Part shown: in pieces, positions 21,544-33,800 of the stretch
Layout of the letters: every line of letters begins with the position of its first letter
Numbering within the stretch: position 1 is the first letter of the stretch
Notes under the pieces: model-generated
What the model was told of the DNA's origin: nothing
The model's database searches: none
What the model saw: the letters and a program-made list of their open reading frames with translations, nothing else
Source: Lamellibrachia satsuma
Taxonomy: Eukaryota > Annelida > Polychaeta > Sabellida > Siboglinidae
NCBI GenBank assembly: GCA_033239005.1
Contig: BSQZ01000028.1
Span: 3,209,501 to 3,273,500 of the forward strand
Length of the DNA: 64,000 bases
Direction of reading: 5' to 3'
Program-made: the position numbers and the translations under genes

Positions 21544-21819
21544 GTAAATAGGGTAATTCGATGAGCACCAAGTTGAAATAATTATTTTAACATAACTTTA
21601 GCCATCTCTCGTTAATTTTGAGCATCCCTCAAATATGATATCCATAGTTTGTTTGTGCAGACAAAATAAAACCAACCCAAACTAATACAACATACTATTT
21701 TACAATGGCCAGACATTATGCACAAAACACAAAGAATGTGTTTTCTAGGCTCATATCTGCAGTTACTGTTCTCATCTTTGTTTCTGTATGTCAAGCAGTG
21801 AACACCACAATGCATTATA

Positions 21820-21881
21820 TATGTCCACCAAAGTAGATTATATATGTCCACCAAAGTAGATTATATATGTCCACCAAAGTG
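21820..21881. repeat. 21-bp tandem repeat
   Basis: Three copies of ATTATATATGTCCACCAAAGT, intronic. Confidence 0.85.
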
Positions 21882-21925
21882 GCACCTTTTTGCTTACCAA
21901 CACCGTGATTGAAGGTGAAAATCTT

Positions 21926-23425
21926 CTTCACTTCACTTCATTTCACTTTCCCATAACCCGTAAGGATCGTTGGGGCACCATTGATGACTTTCTAACCAGC
22001 TCTCTCCACGTTTCCCTGTTCTCTACAGCCCTCTGGGAGTCAGCGAACTCCATTCCTGTCCACTCTTTGATGTTGTCTTCCCACCTCTTCTTCTGTCTAC
22101 CTCTTCGTCTCCCCCCTCTTACGGTACCTTGCAAGATAATCTTTGCAAGGCCAGATGATTGTGATACATGACCGTACCACTTCAGTTTACGCTTTTTAAC
22201 TGTTGTAAGAAGGTCGTCATATGGTCCGATGGCTTGTTTGATCTTGTTACGGAGAGCATCGTTAGTAACATGGTCTTTGTATGATATGTGCAACATCTTC
22301 CGGAAGCATCTCATTTCCATGGCTTGTATCCTCTTCTGTAGATCTGCTGAAAGGGTCCATGTTTCACAAGCGTACAGAAAGATGGACATGACAAGGGAGC
22401 GCATCAGCCTTATTTTCGAACTGACCGTGATGTTTCTGTCGTTCCATAAGGGTTTCAACCTTGTTAGTGCTGCTGTTGTCTGTGCAATCCTGGCAAGTAT
22501 CTCCGGTTTGGAACCCTCATCTGTGATAATTGATCCCAAGTACATGAAGCTTGTTACTGCTTCAAGTCTCTGTCCATTAACTTTGACCTCTGTGCTGATG
22601 CCTTGTGTGCTGTTTGTCATCAGTTTGGTCTTTTCGGCACTGATCTCCATGCCGTATGATGAAGATGTTTTCTCAAGGCACTCCACTAAATTGACTAGTT
22701 CTTATTCATCTCCTGCTACGCCGTCGATGTCGTCAGCAAAACGAAGGTTGGTGATTGTCCTGCCTCCAATGCTGACAGTGCCTTGATGGTTTTCTAAAGC
22801 ATCAGTCATTATCCTTTCCAGAAAAATGTTGAAGAGCGTTGGTGATAGTAGGCATCCTTGTCGAACTCCAACAGTTGTTCGAAACAAGTCTCCTATGCTG
22901 CTGTTGAAGGTTACTGCACTGGTGGCATTGTCATATAGGTGTTCAATGGTTCGGACAAACTTGGAGCCAATGTTGTACTTCCTCATGGTTGCCCATAGGG
23001 CCGCATGCCATACCTTATCAAAGGCCTTCTTGAAATCTATAAAGACATGATACAGGCTTTGCTGATGTTGAAGGTGTTTCTCGCAAAGGATTCTAAGGTT
23101 GAAGATCTGTTCAATGGTGCTCCGTCCTGCTCGAAAACCCGCTTGTTCTTCAGCGATAATCTCTTCTGCCTGGGGTTTGAGTCTGTTGAGTAGTATCTTC
23201 AACATGAATTTGCTCGGGTGGCTGATGAGGCTGATTGTCCTGTAGTTTTGGCACATCTGTAGGTTACCTTTCTTGGGAAGTGCGATGATCAGTGACTGAG
23301 TCCACGGGGTGGGCCATTCTCCTGTCTGCCAGATTTTGTTGCAGACTGTTGTAAGTGTGGTAATTAAGGCTTCTCCCCCAGCTTGAACCAGTTCTGCTGG
23401 TATGTTATCAATTCCAGCTGAATCT
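21926..23425 (-). mobile_element. RTE-like LINE, 5'-truncated
   Basis: Reverse transcriptase fragment on the minus strand in the intron between the SEA and EGF exons. It starts at DSAGIDNIPAELVQAGGEA (about 23420) and shows EEQAGFRAGRSTIEQIFNLR, FIDFKKAFDKVW, GVRQGCLLSP, the catalytic LRFADDIDGVAGDE, and the C-terminal LKWYGHVSQSSGLAK and GRRRGRQKKRWEDNI. One in-frame TAA follows GDE; otherwise the frame is open for about 490 codons, so it is a young copy. The left edge has a CTTCACTTCACTTC tail. Clade assignment (RTE-type) is from family knowledge and not certain. Confidence 0.88.
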
Positions 23426-23504
23426 AAAGCATAGTAAACATATTGTTATCACGCCAACGCAGTTGTAACCCAACGATGTGTGTATTACGTTTTCTCTCTT
23501 GTAG

Positions 23505-23598
23505 TTGAAGTGAATGGAGCATGTTTTCTCTATGACAAGAAGCAACTGTGCAAGAACGGTGGCTCTTGTGTAGCCACCGAAGCCTCAGCGAATTGTGT
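23505..23598 (+). CDS. Gene 1 EGF-like domain exon 1
   Basis: 94-nt exon after CTTGTAG, phase 1 in, phase 2 out (GTACGT). Encodes ACFLYDKKQLCKNGGSCV and then ANC, i.e. the first four cysteines of an EGF-like domain with the standard C-x-N-G-G-x-C core. It continues in the exon at 24009. Confidence 0.8.
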
Positions 23599-24008
23599 GT
23601 ACGTATGCAGTGCTCTAACGTAGCCTCATACCATATCCACTATATGTTAGATATGATTTTGTGTGTTGCCTCATGCGCTCTAGTCAGATGCTTGGCCTTA
23701 TGTTTAAGCAATTCTATCGACAGCCTTGTAACCGTTAAATTATGTTTAAGCATATTGCTAAAAAAAGTGCTTCATCCAATTACATAGCTACATCCAATTA
23801 CAAAATGGTTCGACAATATAAACAACGATTAACAGCATTCCTTTCTTATAATTCAGACAAGGAATCTTTCTAATTATCTTCCTTTGCATCCCTACCACCC
23901 TCCTTCCCCACCTCCTAACCCACATACCTTCCACTACCGCAATAATTGTACTCCTCTATGTTTGCCAGTGCAACAATGAACACATCCTCTCCTCTCTGTC
24001 TCTGTCAG

Positions 24009-24188
24009 GTGTTCGCCAGCCTACAGGGGCGTGTACTGTGAGACCAGAGTCAGAAGTTCAGCAACTAAAAGCAAAGACGTGATAGGTCCTGTGGTGGGCG
24101 GTATCGGGGCAGTTCTGTTCGTTGGCATCCTCATCTTCGCCCTGCTGTTCTACAAGAGACGATTGCAGCATCACTCGGCTGCGAAACA
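24009..24188 (+). CDS. Gene 1 EGF end, transmembrane helix
   Basis: 180-nt exon after CTGTCAG, phase 2 at both ends. Completes EGF with VCSPAYRGVYCE (Cys 5 and 6), then a short juxtamembrane linker and a single hydrophobic helix (VVGGIGAVLFVGILIFALLF) stopped by YKRRLQ. The Gly-rich start and basic stop support a type I membrane topology, in line with the signal peptide of exon 1. Confidence 0.82.
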
Positions 24189-24671
24189 GTGAGTAAAGGT
24201 GTTCCTTAGCCGACTGTAGAGGAAACGTTTAACGTGTCGTGGTGTCGTATCACTAGGACCCACGTGCATGCACGCATATTTGCACATACGTGTGAGCAGA
24301 CATGCATGGAATACCCATAAAAACATACCAATGAATGTTCAGACCATAACATCAAACTGGTCGTATGCTCCGGAAACGTCATGCATCTTACATATGACAC
24401 AAACCCACTATTCAGATTGGTATCCGTTCACCATGTTGCGGCTTTCTGCTTTCAAGCACCGATGTTTGTGCATACCCGAGATGCAGTGCAAGAAAGCTAA
24501 CTTTCCCTATAGGTTGTGTTAATTTGCAGATGTAAGAATTATTAGGACTGTTCTATTGCGTGTAGGTGATGAACAGGATTCGTGTTTCTGGCTATTATTA
24601 GTGCATGCCTCATACAGTATCACACAATGTCGACATCACTCATCAACCTAATGGGTGCTGCTTGTTTTCAG

Positions 24672-24795
24672 GGGTTCGCAAATGCAGAACGATGGAGTAG
24701 ACAACCCACTCTACGTTATGTCCCCTAGTGGGGTAGACAGTTCCACCCGTGCTACGCCCCCTGTTGGAGTTGACAATCCAGTTTACTGCGGCTAA
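24672..24795 (+). CDS. Gene 1 last exon, cytoplasmic tail
   Basis: After GTTTTCAG, phase 2 in, ending in TAA at 24793. Encodes a 40-residue tail with a repeated GVDNP(L/V)Y motif: GVDNPLYVMSP and GVDNPVYCG at the very C-terminus. NPxY motifs commonly recruit PTB-domain or endocytic adaptors; the actual partner here is unknown. Adding up the non-broken exons of gene 1 gives 1,689 nt, exactly 562 codons plus stop. Confidence 0.78.
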
Positions 24796-26234
24796 CACAA
24801 CCACGTGTTCGAGTTCCGTTGAGAAACGGCCGTTCCACGTATCACGTTTAGATACACGCGCACTTCAGCAAGAACTATGCTATGGATTGCTTGAGGTTTG
24901 CCAGACGCAGCCACTCACTACTCTGGTTAAAAGTGTTTTGAATGAAGTTTCCATCATTGTAAATGTGATGATCAGTAGATCCAATGTTTAATTTTGACCA
25001 GAAGAGACACTGGGTAAAATTATGTAGTAAACCATGAATTCATTGTTACTATTGTAATAGCCATACCACAGCAACTACAATAATACTAACCCTAAGTTCT
25101 TGTTTATACAATACTATTATTTCCTCTGTTATTGGTGTTGCTGCTAATACTAAAATAGGTGTTGCTACTGCAGCTGATGCTTACACTACTGTCGTTGCTA
25201 CTACTGCTGGTACTACTAATTATACTACAAAGACAAAGTGACGAACATTTGTCCCATTGCCAATTTGTATTTTATTTGCACATTAATATCATTATCATAG
25301 CATATAGCAGTTCGCCATTGCAGTCTTGACTGACTCATATTGTTAACGTTGTTAATGGTGACTGGGTAAGCACTAGTGTTTGTTGGCATGTTGCACTCCT
25401 CGTAGTTGGACACTGGATATCTTACTCCCAGATATGTTAAAAACCGAAATTAAAATAGAGGGATTGTGTGGGAGGGAACGGCAGAAGCTCGCGATAGATG
25501 AAGACAACTCGTCTAGAGGGTTGGACAGATGAAGTCATGTGGTCCCAGCCCTGCAAGGGACCGGGGAGGGAAGTATAACCTCGACTTGCCTTCAACAGTT
25601 TTACCAACGAATATGTATTATAATTGTATGCATGGTGGATGAGTTAAGTTTTATCTTTACATAGACATATTGCACTGGACTTGCAACTGTATTACTTATG
25701 TGTAGAACAACTATTCAGGGTATGGGCTTTGTGTGTCATATTTAAACTTGATGGACTAACATTGCAGTATAGCAGAACACCTTTCCCAATGCTTCTATTG
25801 TATTAGTTATTTCACTACACATATAATAAACAGTGGTATCATGCGTAATATTTGTAAAGCGGTTGTTTGATTATTACATTGCAAACTCACCCAAGTTTTG
25901 AAAAAATTAGTAATTCAAAACAAAAGATGACTGGTGTGGCCTGAAGTTATATCTCTTATAAGACTTATGCTAAGCGGGAAGGAGAACTAATGGTCAATCC
26001 ATGTACACGTGTATGTGTATACAAGCACGTTACTTTATATGATCACACTGAAACATGTCACAGTTCTTTATTTTCAAATTATTGAAGAATAACACAAACG
26101 TTAGGATGTTAAGTTTAGACATGTGTGTAGGCCTACGTGGAATCCTACTTCAAACTATTGCAATACATAACGCAATAAACAAAAGTCACCAGGTAAAGGC
26201 AACACTTAAAAAATGTCCTAATTGTCGCCTGAGT
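24796..26234. other. Gene 1 3' UTR and intergenic DNA
   Basis: An AATAAA at 25825-25830 is a possible poly(A) signal about 1 kb after the stop. At 25485-25600 (plus) a broken frame (RQKLAIDEDN ... CGPSPARDRG) resembles the worn C-terminal tail of a LINE protein. The rest is AT-rich with no gene seen. Confidence 0.35.
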
Positions 26235-26535
26235 CGCTCGAATCACAATGATGACATACATACACTGATTGTCATGGAGTACAAACCTCGTGGGCCCACA
26301 TTTCACATTCAGAGCATTGAGTCTGCCTTTCAAACTCGCCGTGCTGCGTTTCTGGCTGTTGTTGGACAGTTTTGCGAGTTCTAACTTTTGGGGAATAGTC
26401 GTAGTTCTTCTGGGTGGGTGTTGGACTTCGGTAGTTGATGTTGAAATCTTTATCAGTGCTTCTGATGGTTTTATGTTCCATTTCACTTTTCAACGAACAC
26501 CTCTGAGCGTAATATATGGTGGCGTTGTGGTACAT
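26235..26535 (-). pseudogene. Transposase C-terminal Cys-finger remnant
   Basis: Minus-strand frame with QCSECEMWAHEVC, a stop, then YVCHHCDSSDSGDN. This C-x2-C ... W-x-H-x2-C ... C-x2-C pattern occurs at the C-terminus of several pogo/jerky-type DDE transposases. Preceded by Lys/Gln-rich sequence (RTRKTVQQQPETQHGEF). No catalytic part is present, so it is only a fragment. Confidence 0.45.
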
Positions 26536-26842
26536 AATTTAGCGGTGATTAGGGAGAAATAATATATTTAAGCACTCACGCCCGTACCCACCCACTCACT
26601 CGTATAAAACTATGTCTTGAATTAACATGTATTGTGCGAATGGTTTTGTTGTTAGCCCTTTGAGAACGCACAATCGGTCACATTCGACATGACAATCTCA
26701 TTACTACCTGGTGCTGGTCATAAATATCAACATATCAAAAGATTAGGTACTCACGGCATGAAAAAAAACGAGAACACGTCACTAAGGCGCCAACATGCAG
26801 GCGCGAAACTTAAATTTACAAATGGCGGATTTATGTCAACTA

Positions 26843-26913
26843 AACGTTCACCCCAGAATACATAACGTTCACCCCAGAATACAAAACGTTCACCCCAGAA
26901 TACAAAACGGAAA
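26843..26913. repeat. 22-bp tandem repeat
   Basis: Three copies of ACGTTCACCCCAGAATACA(A/T)A. Confidence 0.85.
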
Positions 26914-27339
26914 GAGCCCGAAGCCCAAGTCCAAAACCGTGTCCGGTGGAAAGGAGTCGTTGATGGCCTATGCTCCGCTGGGGAGTGAAAAGGCTTGAGC
27001 CAAGTATAAGTCAAACGTTCACGCCAGTGGTAATCCCGCACGCACCCGCCATCTAGCGGGAAATATATAGACACTGTGAAAACCAACCGATAATAATAAT
27101 ACATAAACAATACTTCTCTCGCGGTAGAATCCTCGGAAGACCCAAGCTCGGCAGCACACCATAACTAAAGGGGTTAAGCAGTTCCTTATCGATAAGCAGT
27201 TCCAGTCGTAAACAGTTGGACTGGTACGCTGGGGAGATGTTATATTTCCTACACATTTAACACTAACACAGAGTGAGTTCCACAGAGTCGGTACAGCAAC
27301 TAAAAAAGCTTTAATTCCGACATTTGTCTCTGGGAATAA

Positions 27340-27801
27340 AAAGTAGATTAGAATTAGATGATCGAAGCTGTCTGGGCTGTCTTATAGGAATGAGATGATC
27401 GAAGCTGTCTGGGCTGTCTTATAGGAATGAGCAGTGAATGTAAATATGTCTTATAGGAATGAGCAGTGAATGTAAATATGTCTTATAGGAATGAGCAGTG
27501 AATGTAAATATGTCTTATAGGAATGAGCAGTGAATGTAAATATGTCTTATAGGAATGAGCAGTGAATGTAAATATGTCTTATAGGAATGAGCAGTGAATG
27601 TAAATATGTCTTGTAGGAATGAGCAGTGAATGTAAATATGTCTTGTAGGAATGAGCAGTGAATGTAAATATGTCTTGTAGGAATGAGCAGTGAATGTAAA
27701 TATGTCTTGTAGGAATGAGCAGTGAATGTAAATATGTCTTATAGGAATGAGCAGTGAATGTAAATATGTCTTATAGGAATGAGCAGTGAATGTAAATATG
27801 C
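27340..27801. repeat. 32-bp minisatellite
   Basis: Two longer units (37 bp, with GATCGAAGCTGTCTGGGCTG) followed by 12 near-identical 32-bp units (TCTTATAGGAATGAGCAGTG ...). No spacers, so not CRISPR. Confidence 0.95.
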
Positions 27802-28010
27802 TGGTTGCTTTGACGAAAGTGCTTGATATGTAACTGTACAAATCTTAAAAATATTGCGATATCGGACAGGGAACCAATGCAATGATCTAAGAAGTGGTAA
27901 TGAGTGAGAGAAACGAGGAGAGTAATATTATGATATTGGGAATTGCAATAGTTAAGACTACTGCTAACAAGAGCAGTTGCAATAGTTTAAGCAACCACCC
28001 AGATCTACAT

Positions 28011-28846
28011 TTGTAGGGGAGACCGGGACTAGTTGTTACAATTTTCAGTTAAAGTCACTTTTTTGGTAAAAAGTATGTTAGATGGATTATTTCTGTCAAC
28101 GTATATATTAAAATTATTTTTCGTGTTAATAAAATGTGCCATACTATTGATATTCCATATTGTGGTTATATAGATATTTGAAGTTTTCCAGGTGCGGTCG
28201 ACTGTAACAACTAGCCCCGTAAGCGGGACAAGTTGTTACATCATACGGGGCATTTTGTTACAGCAAAGAACTTGTGGATCGCAAAGCAAGTGTCACTCGT
28301 ACATGTTACTGTTATTACATTAATTGGATTATACACACTTCTACATCTTATACACAGTGTGCATAGCATTGTACGTGTGTGTTCACCGCTTCGTATACTA
28401 ATATTTTCATTTTTAGTTACCAAAGGGGACTCATTCCCCGGATTCTTGCATAACAAACAATTGTGAATGGAACGTAAATTATTGAATTGAGTAAGAAATA
28501 GTGCATGGAAATATAAATGTAATGTGACTTCTACTTGATTGAATGATACACACACGAACGTACTCACACACACTCGCACGAACAACCACATTTCAATGAA
28601 TCGTGCAATATTTATTAATTGCTCAAATAGGGCTGTGCCATAAAAAACAAGATTGAACAAGATTGTCATCCAAGGCAAGACACTCAGATGACAAATGGAC
28701 AAGGAAGCCATAAGACTCCATATGTGTGCTATGTTTTCGTAAAACGCATATGTAACAACTTGCCCCTGTATACAACTAGCCCCGGCCTCCCCCGGTCTCC
28801 CCCGGTCTCCCCCGGCCTCCCCCGGTCTCCCCCGGTCTCTCCCCAC
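28011..28846. mobile_element. DNA-transposon-like element with GGGGAGACCGGG ends
   Basis: Left end GGGGAGACCGGGACTAGTTG at 28016 and right end near 28755-28846 with the inverted version (GTAACAACTTGCCCC, ACTAGCCCCGGCCTCCCC). Near 28201-28240 a hairpin repeats the same motif (TGTAACAACTAGCCCCG facing CGGGACAAGTTGTTACA). No transposase is visible. The right end is expanded as a CCCCCGGTCT satellite (28790-28846). Confidence 0.5.
28650..28715 (-). mobile_element. CR1 3'-end fragment
   Basis: Matches the 3' terminus of the LINE at 8005-8100: two copies of AACAAGATTG, then GTCATCCAAGGCAAGAC and ACAAGGAAGCCATA. Confidence 0.7.
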
Positions 28847-28849
28847 CCC

Positions 28850-29859
28850 ATTAGCTTGGAAAAGGCCAATTGCCCTAAATGCCCTCAGATCATGAATCGC
28901 GACCACTAAACTGCAATATTGTGTGAACCCTCACCGTAGAACCCCCTACCAAAACCCTAGACCCACCCCCGTGTTGGTATGTCATGCATGCACGTTAATG
29001 TTACAAACTGACGCATTTAACGCACGAACACCGTGTCATACTCCCGATAGTTAATCCGTCTGAAATTGACGCCAGTTCTGGTCTTTTCAAAAGCCACACG
29101 TACATAATCGTCATAGTCGTAATCGTATACGTGGAGTTCCACCTTCTCGTAAGTACACGCAAATGACGTAACAAACGTTACTAGTTAACGTTAACGTCGT
29201 ACAGTCAAGTCAATGGCCACCATAGCTAAACGACTGCTCTAGTACAACTAGGTGAAATTTTGCAACAGAACGCATGCATTACGTATGCACAATTGCGTAC
29301 TTACGTACGTACGCATTGATGGATCAATATGTGCAGGCGTGCGTGTGCGTGCATGCGAAATCGGTCCGGCGAAACAGTTTTGTCAGCCAAAAATTCCCCC
29401 TCACGGACTGATTTTCATGGCGACGAATTTTAGCGTGACATTTGCATTCAGTTGTTCTGCGCTATCGGTGCCTCTTCCCGTTTTTAAATTCTGTTCACCA
29501 TGGACTTGGTCCACGGTTTTAACATTTGAGTTCTGTCTGTTTTATATCTGCTTCTTTGCGCACAAATTTGCCCTGGTTTCTCCATGTTATCGAGCCGAGC
29601 GTTTATTTTATCAGCCATAATGCCAGCGATTCGTTCGGCAAACTTCGCTCGCAATAACAGTGTCGTCTTTTTCAAGATGTTTATTAGTTCACATAATCTG
29701 CTATCACTGTTGAGGTTGTATCGATTATTTTCAAGACATTGTCTCTAAGAGTTCAGCGACAACAGGAGAAACGTTTCCATCTGCTACTAGCTGTTGCAGA
29801 GCTAATGAATACCGACAAGACACTTGTTCATTTTTGCCTTCTTATTCCCCGTTGGTCCG
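28850..29859. other. Intergenic, no recognised feature
   Basis: Unique-looking sequence. Short open frames show no coding character that I can recognise. Confidence 0.4.
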
Positions 29860-30035
29860 TTGGTCCGTTGCGGGGCGGTTGCCATGACACGTAGTCTGTT
29901 AATCGTCTCCATCTATCGCGATCTCCTGCCATTCTCTCCCACTCTCGACTCTTCACCTCTTGAGATACCTCCAACACTACTTTAAGTTCCGTCTTCCTCT
30001 TCTCCTTCTGCCACGATCTTCTGTTTTCGTGTTCT
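29860..30035 (-). mobile_element. LINE protein tail remnant
   Basis: Minus-strand reading contains KSREWERMAGDRDRWRRLTD, the Trp/Arg-rich C-terminal ending typical of many non-LTR reverse transcriptases. Nothing upstream of it is preserved. Confidence 0.45.
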
Positions 30036-30299
30036 GTGTCATTTCAAGCAAATAAATAATCCACGATTCGCCTTCTATAACGTCTTTTCAACGAAATAGT
30101 TTCTTTTCATTTGAGAATGGCACTACATTGGTTTATCTGCATAAACGAGTTGTTCTCACCATAATAAAGACAGTACATTGTGAACTATTCAAACGCGCGT
30201 GGGACACATTAATTGTTCCACGCCTAGCAGGCTTCTCACAAAAAAATAATATGACTTGATGCAATATTAAGCTGTAACATAAATAATAATAAGTTGTAA

Positions 30300-30498
30300 C
30301 CTAAATAACAAAGTCCTGCTCTGGAAGCCCGATGGCCCTCGGAGAAGAGGTCGAGCAACAACATCTCTGCAAAACATCCTAGAGAAAGATACGAACCTCA
30401 GCGGGACAAATCTAAACCCGGCAATGAAGAACCGAAACCTCTGGAAACAAATCATCACGTCACCACATTACATGGATGACACAAGTAAGTAAGTAACA
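30300..30498 (+). mobile_element. LINE 3' tail with (TAAG)n end
   Basis: Frame with GPRRRGRATTSLQNILEKD and MKNRNLWKQII resembles the C-terminal tail of RTE/Jockey-type proteins. It ends in CAAGTAAGTAAGTAAC, a simple 3' tail. Confidence 0.5.
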
Positions 30499-30832
30499 TA
30501 AATTGAAACAATGTTATAAAATGTATATTTAAGAAGAAGAAGAATTACACAAAATATTTCATAATTGCTACATGCTCATATGAAATATTGAAACGTAATT
30601 TATAAATACAAGGTGATTCCCCAGTGTGCAAACGTTATTTAAACTTTACCAGACAACGCCAGAAAATATTCAAAGAACACTGAAAAACAGTCGCTTTTTA
30701 TTTCTATGCAGCAAGTTACAACATTGAAAATCCCAAGTAGTAACTAGTGTGTAGGCATATCATTCCTACAATAAACTAATTATCTTGTCGTAAAAACACA
30801 TGCAATGATGCATACGATGATACAAGCAATGT

Positions 30833-31262
30833 GGGCACGGACCACAGTCACTTTTCCCATCGACGACCATTATAACGTTATTGCGCCTACATTGAAAATT
30901 TATCCTACAATTTTTTTTTAATTCACAGTAAATGACAGACCCACTAAGACACCTGGTGTGTGAAATTCGTGAAAATGACATACCTCCTTTTCGCACAAAT
31001 TGCTTCAATGCATGACACCCCTGCATTTCTGCCATAAAATTCCCGTTTCCAAAATATGAGTACACCCTGCCTGATGGCCACTGTGTCCTTACACAACTGG
31101 TATACCAACTGACAAATGGCATCATTTCAAAGTTTAGATGCTACTGTGCACAACAACATCACTTCCACTCACTTCTCACAAATCAACCCTAACTGCACAA
31201 TTAATTTTTTTCTTTGGGACTCTTTGTCGTTGTAATGGCGGACGGATTCTGACTGTGGTTCG
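30833..31262 (+). mobile_element. Non-autonomous repeat with GGACCACAGTCA ends
   Basis: Left end GGGCACGGACCACAGTCA (30833) and right end TGACTGTGGTTCG (31250-31262) are inverted. The inner part (30985-31262) recurs inverted at 34433-34733. No coding potential recognised. Confidence 0.5.
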
Positions 31263-31494
31263 TAATGTCATTTTATTTGTGAGTGTAAGAATAAGGATCA
31301 TTTCTAAACGGAATATGTTTTTGTTCTCTCAACAGCGTCACACCTGATGTAGCTCTTCACGAACTTCCGAGGCAGAGGCAAACAAATTGTTTGTCAAAAT
31401 GTAGTACTGTTGTTGGAGTCACACGTGTGTCTGGGAGTGTAATTCGTCTGTGTGAAAACATTTGTATGTACTAAGGTTACTGAGCTATGCAAAT

Positions 31495-31702
31495 GACTTT
31501 CCACACGTGGCACACGTATGTGGCTTCACACCTGTGTGAACCTGTTCATGTAGTCGACAAGTCACTTTCCACACGTGGCACAAGTGTGTGGCTTCACACC
31601 TGTGTGAACCTGTTCATGTTGTCTACAAGTCACTTTGCACACGTGGCACAAGTGTGTGGCTTCACACCTGTGTGAACCTGTTCATGTTGTCTACAAGTCA
31701 CT
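31495..31702 (-). repeat. 68-bp satellite from C2H2 zinc-finger sequence
   Basis: Three units of 68 bp (starts at 31502, 31570 and 31638). On the minus strand each contains QHEQVHTGVKPHTCATC, the inter-finger linker and Cys pair of a C2H2 zinc finger. A normal finger unit is 84 bp, so 16 bp were lost and the frame is not kept. Confidence 0.75.
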
Positions 31703-33265
31703 TGAGCACTCATTCGGCATCACCGACAAGGCGCTTGCGTGGCTGCAGTCGTACATCAGCGAACGGTATCAGAAAGTGGCAGTGGGAAGTGCCGCGGCGG
31801 TTGATTCAAACTTGATGTGTGGCGTCCAACAAGGGTCGGTGTTGGGCCCTGCATTGTATTGCGTGTACACCAAACCTATCGGAGATATTGTCGCTAGACA
31901 CGGTATGCAGCATAATTGTTATGCTGACGACACTCTAATCTACCTCACAGTTGAACGAGATGAATCCATTGTGGCGGCACTGACGAAAGTGGAATTGTGT
32001 ATAGCGGAAGTGGCTTCATGGTTGACCAAAAACATGTTGTAACTATACAGAGTGAAATCTGAGGCGATCGTCTTCTTCCCGGCGAAGCCACGTGACAGTC
32101 TGCCTGCCGACGTATACAGAATTACAGTAGCCGGTCATCGAATTCAACCTTCAACGTGTGTGCGAAATTTGGGTGTGCAATTTGATAGCTATATGAAAAT
32201 GGAATACCAGATTGCCAACACTGTGAAAAGTTGCTACTATCAGATAAGAAATATTGGGCGAATTCGGCCACATCTGACCGAAGAATCACGCAAGACACAT
32301 GTTCACGCACTAGTGACATCACGTTTAGATTATGGAAATGCACTTCTTTATGGTCTCCCACAGATGGCGCTGCAAAGTTTACAAAATGTACAGACTGTGC
32401 TGCTCGCCTCATTATCCGTACAAGGAAATATGAACACATTACACCCGTGTTGCAGCGTTTACATTGACCGCCCGTTCATTTGCGACCAACTTACAGAGTG
32501 CTTTTGTTTACCTATAGTGCTTTAAATGGTCTGGTGCCGGACTACCTGGCTGAGTTAATTAGCTAACGCCCCATTACGAGAACGCTACGATCTGCTTTGC
32601 TGTCAGCGCTTTTATTCGTACCGGCTTCGTTGACTGTTACACGCTGTTTGCTCAGCCGTTCTATGGAACAATATAACACCTTCTCTGAGGACCGCGAAAT
32701 CATTACAAGTGTTTAAAACACTTTTCAAAACTCACCTTTTAAACAGACTTTTTATAAATCACCGACGAGGACATGTTATATGCATTCATTAGATATTGTA
32801 ATATATTCGTTTCTTAGCATATTTATGGTCAGTCTTTTAGTTTCACGTGTATTACTGGACTTATTTAAAGTATATTTCTTAAGAATAGTTTTGTTTATAT
32901 AATTGTTTTTAGCGGTTTTTATGGTTATATTCTAAGTCTTACTTGTATAAATGAATATATTTAAAATAGTTTTTAGAATATTTTAGTGTATATATATTTT
33001 AGTCTATTTAATTTGTTGTCAGTTTCATGATCGTTTTCTTACCTTTACTTGTATTACAAACTACATTTAAAGTAGCGTTACAGAATAATTTGACATGGTT
33101 CTTTTGTTAGCATTTTTTTATGTTTAGCATTTGTGAAGACTATTCTCAGTATAATTATTCTCTTAGCAATTTTATGGCCTGTAAAATACTACAATGTATG
33201 TGTGTAAAGCGCCTGAGCGCAATCTCGATTGATCGGACGCTATATAAGTACTTTTATTATTATTA
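31701..33265 (+). mobile_element. CR1/L2-like LINE, 5'-truncated
   Basis: Plus-strand RT remnant from LEHSFGITDKALAWLQSYIS, through GVQQGSVLGPALY, the catalytic CYADDTLIY, GVQFDSYMKMEYQI, RLDYGNALLYGLP and, after a frame change, AARLIIRTRKYEHITPVLQ. It has a stop at 32041 and further shifts near 32395 and 32565. The 3' end (about 33205-33265) is GTAAAGCGCCTGAGCGC ... CGCTATATAAGTAC followed by ATT repeats, a common LINE 3' end. Confidence 0.82.
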
Positions 33266-33314
33266 TACATGTATTTAACATTAATGAAAACTGTGGGTGA
33301 GTACATGTGTACAT

Positions 33315-33800
33315 GCTCGTTTGTCTTGTCTTGTCTTGTAGTAATACTGGCCAACACTCCTATGGAGTCAAATGGTCAGGGTTGGGTGCGTATGCAATTT
33401 AGTCATGTTTGTTTGGGACTAGAGCTTGCTTAAATTGCTGTGGTTCTGCGATGTTGGCTATTGATTACGTCTGGTAATGAATTCCAATATTTTATTGTTC
33501 GGGGAAAATTTTTTTTAATGTTTAACAGTTCTTGCTCGCGTTGTATGGTGTTGAAGGCTTTGCTATTTAGATGCCGTGAGTGGCGCTTGATGGGTAGGAG
33601 GAGGTTTGCGACAGAAAATGATAGATGACTGTGGATGGCTTTGTGAAATATGATGAGCCGTCTGTTTGTTCTCCTGGTTGTTAGTAGCTCTAGGTGTAAT
33701 TTTGTAATCATTTCTGACACACACCCAGTTTCTCTGGATGTGTATTCGTTGTGACAAAAGCGAGCCGCCCGTCTTTGCACCATATCTATTTTGTTAACGA
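33315..33800 (-). mobile_element. LINE C-terminal fragment
   Basis: Minus-strand frame (33783 to 33430) with VQRRAARFCHNEYTSRETG and FPRTIKYWNSLPDVI, the standard ending of CR1/Jockey-like RT proteins. A TTGTC pentamer repeat at 33319-33338 forms the 3' tail. Confidence 0.75.

Noticed and set aside
27418..27801. CRISPR-like look of regular 32-bp repeats
   Set aside because: Units are head-to-tail without spacers and the genome is animal; it is a minisatellite.
28241..28906. 221-codon minus-strand frame
   Set aside because: Runs across a LINE 3' end, satellite and transposon ends, with no coherent domain.
29252..29620. 122-codon plus-strand frame
   Set aside because: Cys/Phe-rich without motif, splice sites or neighbours that support it.
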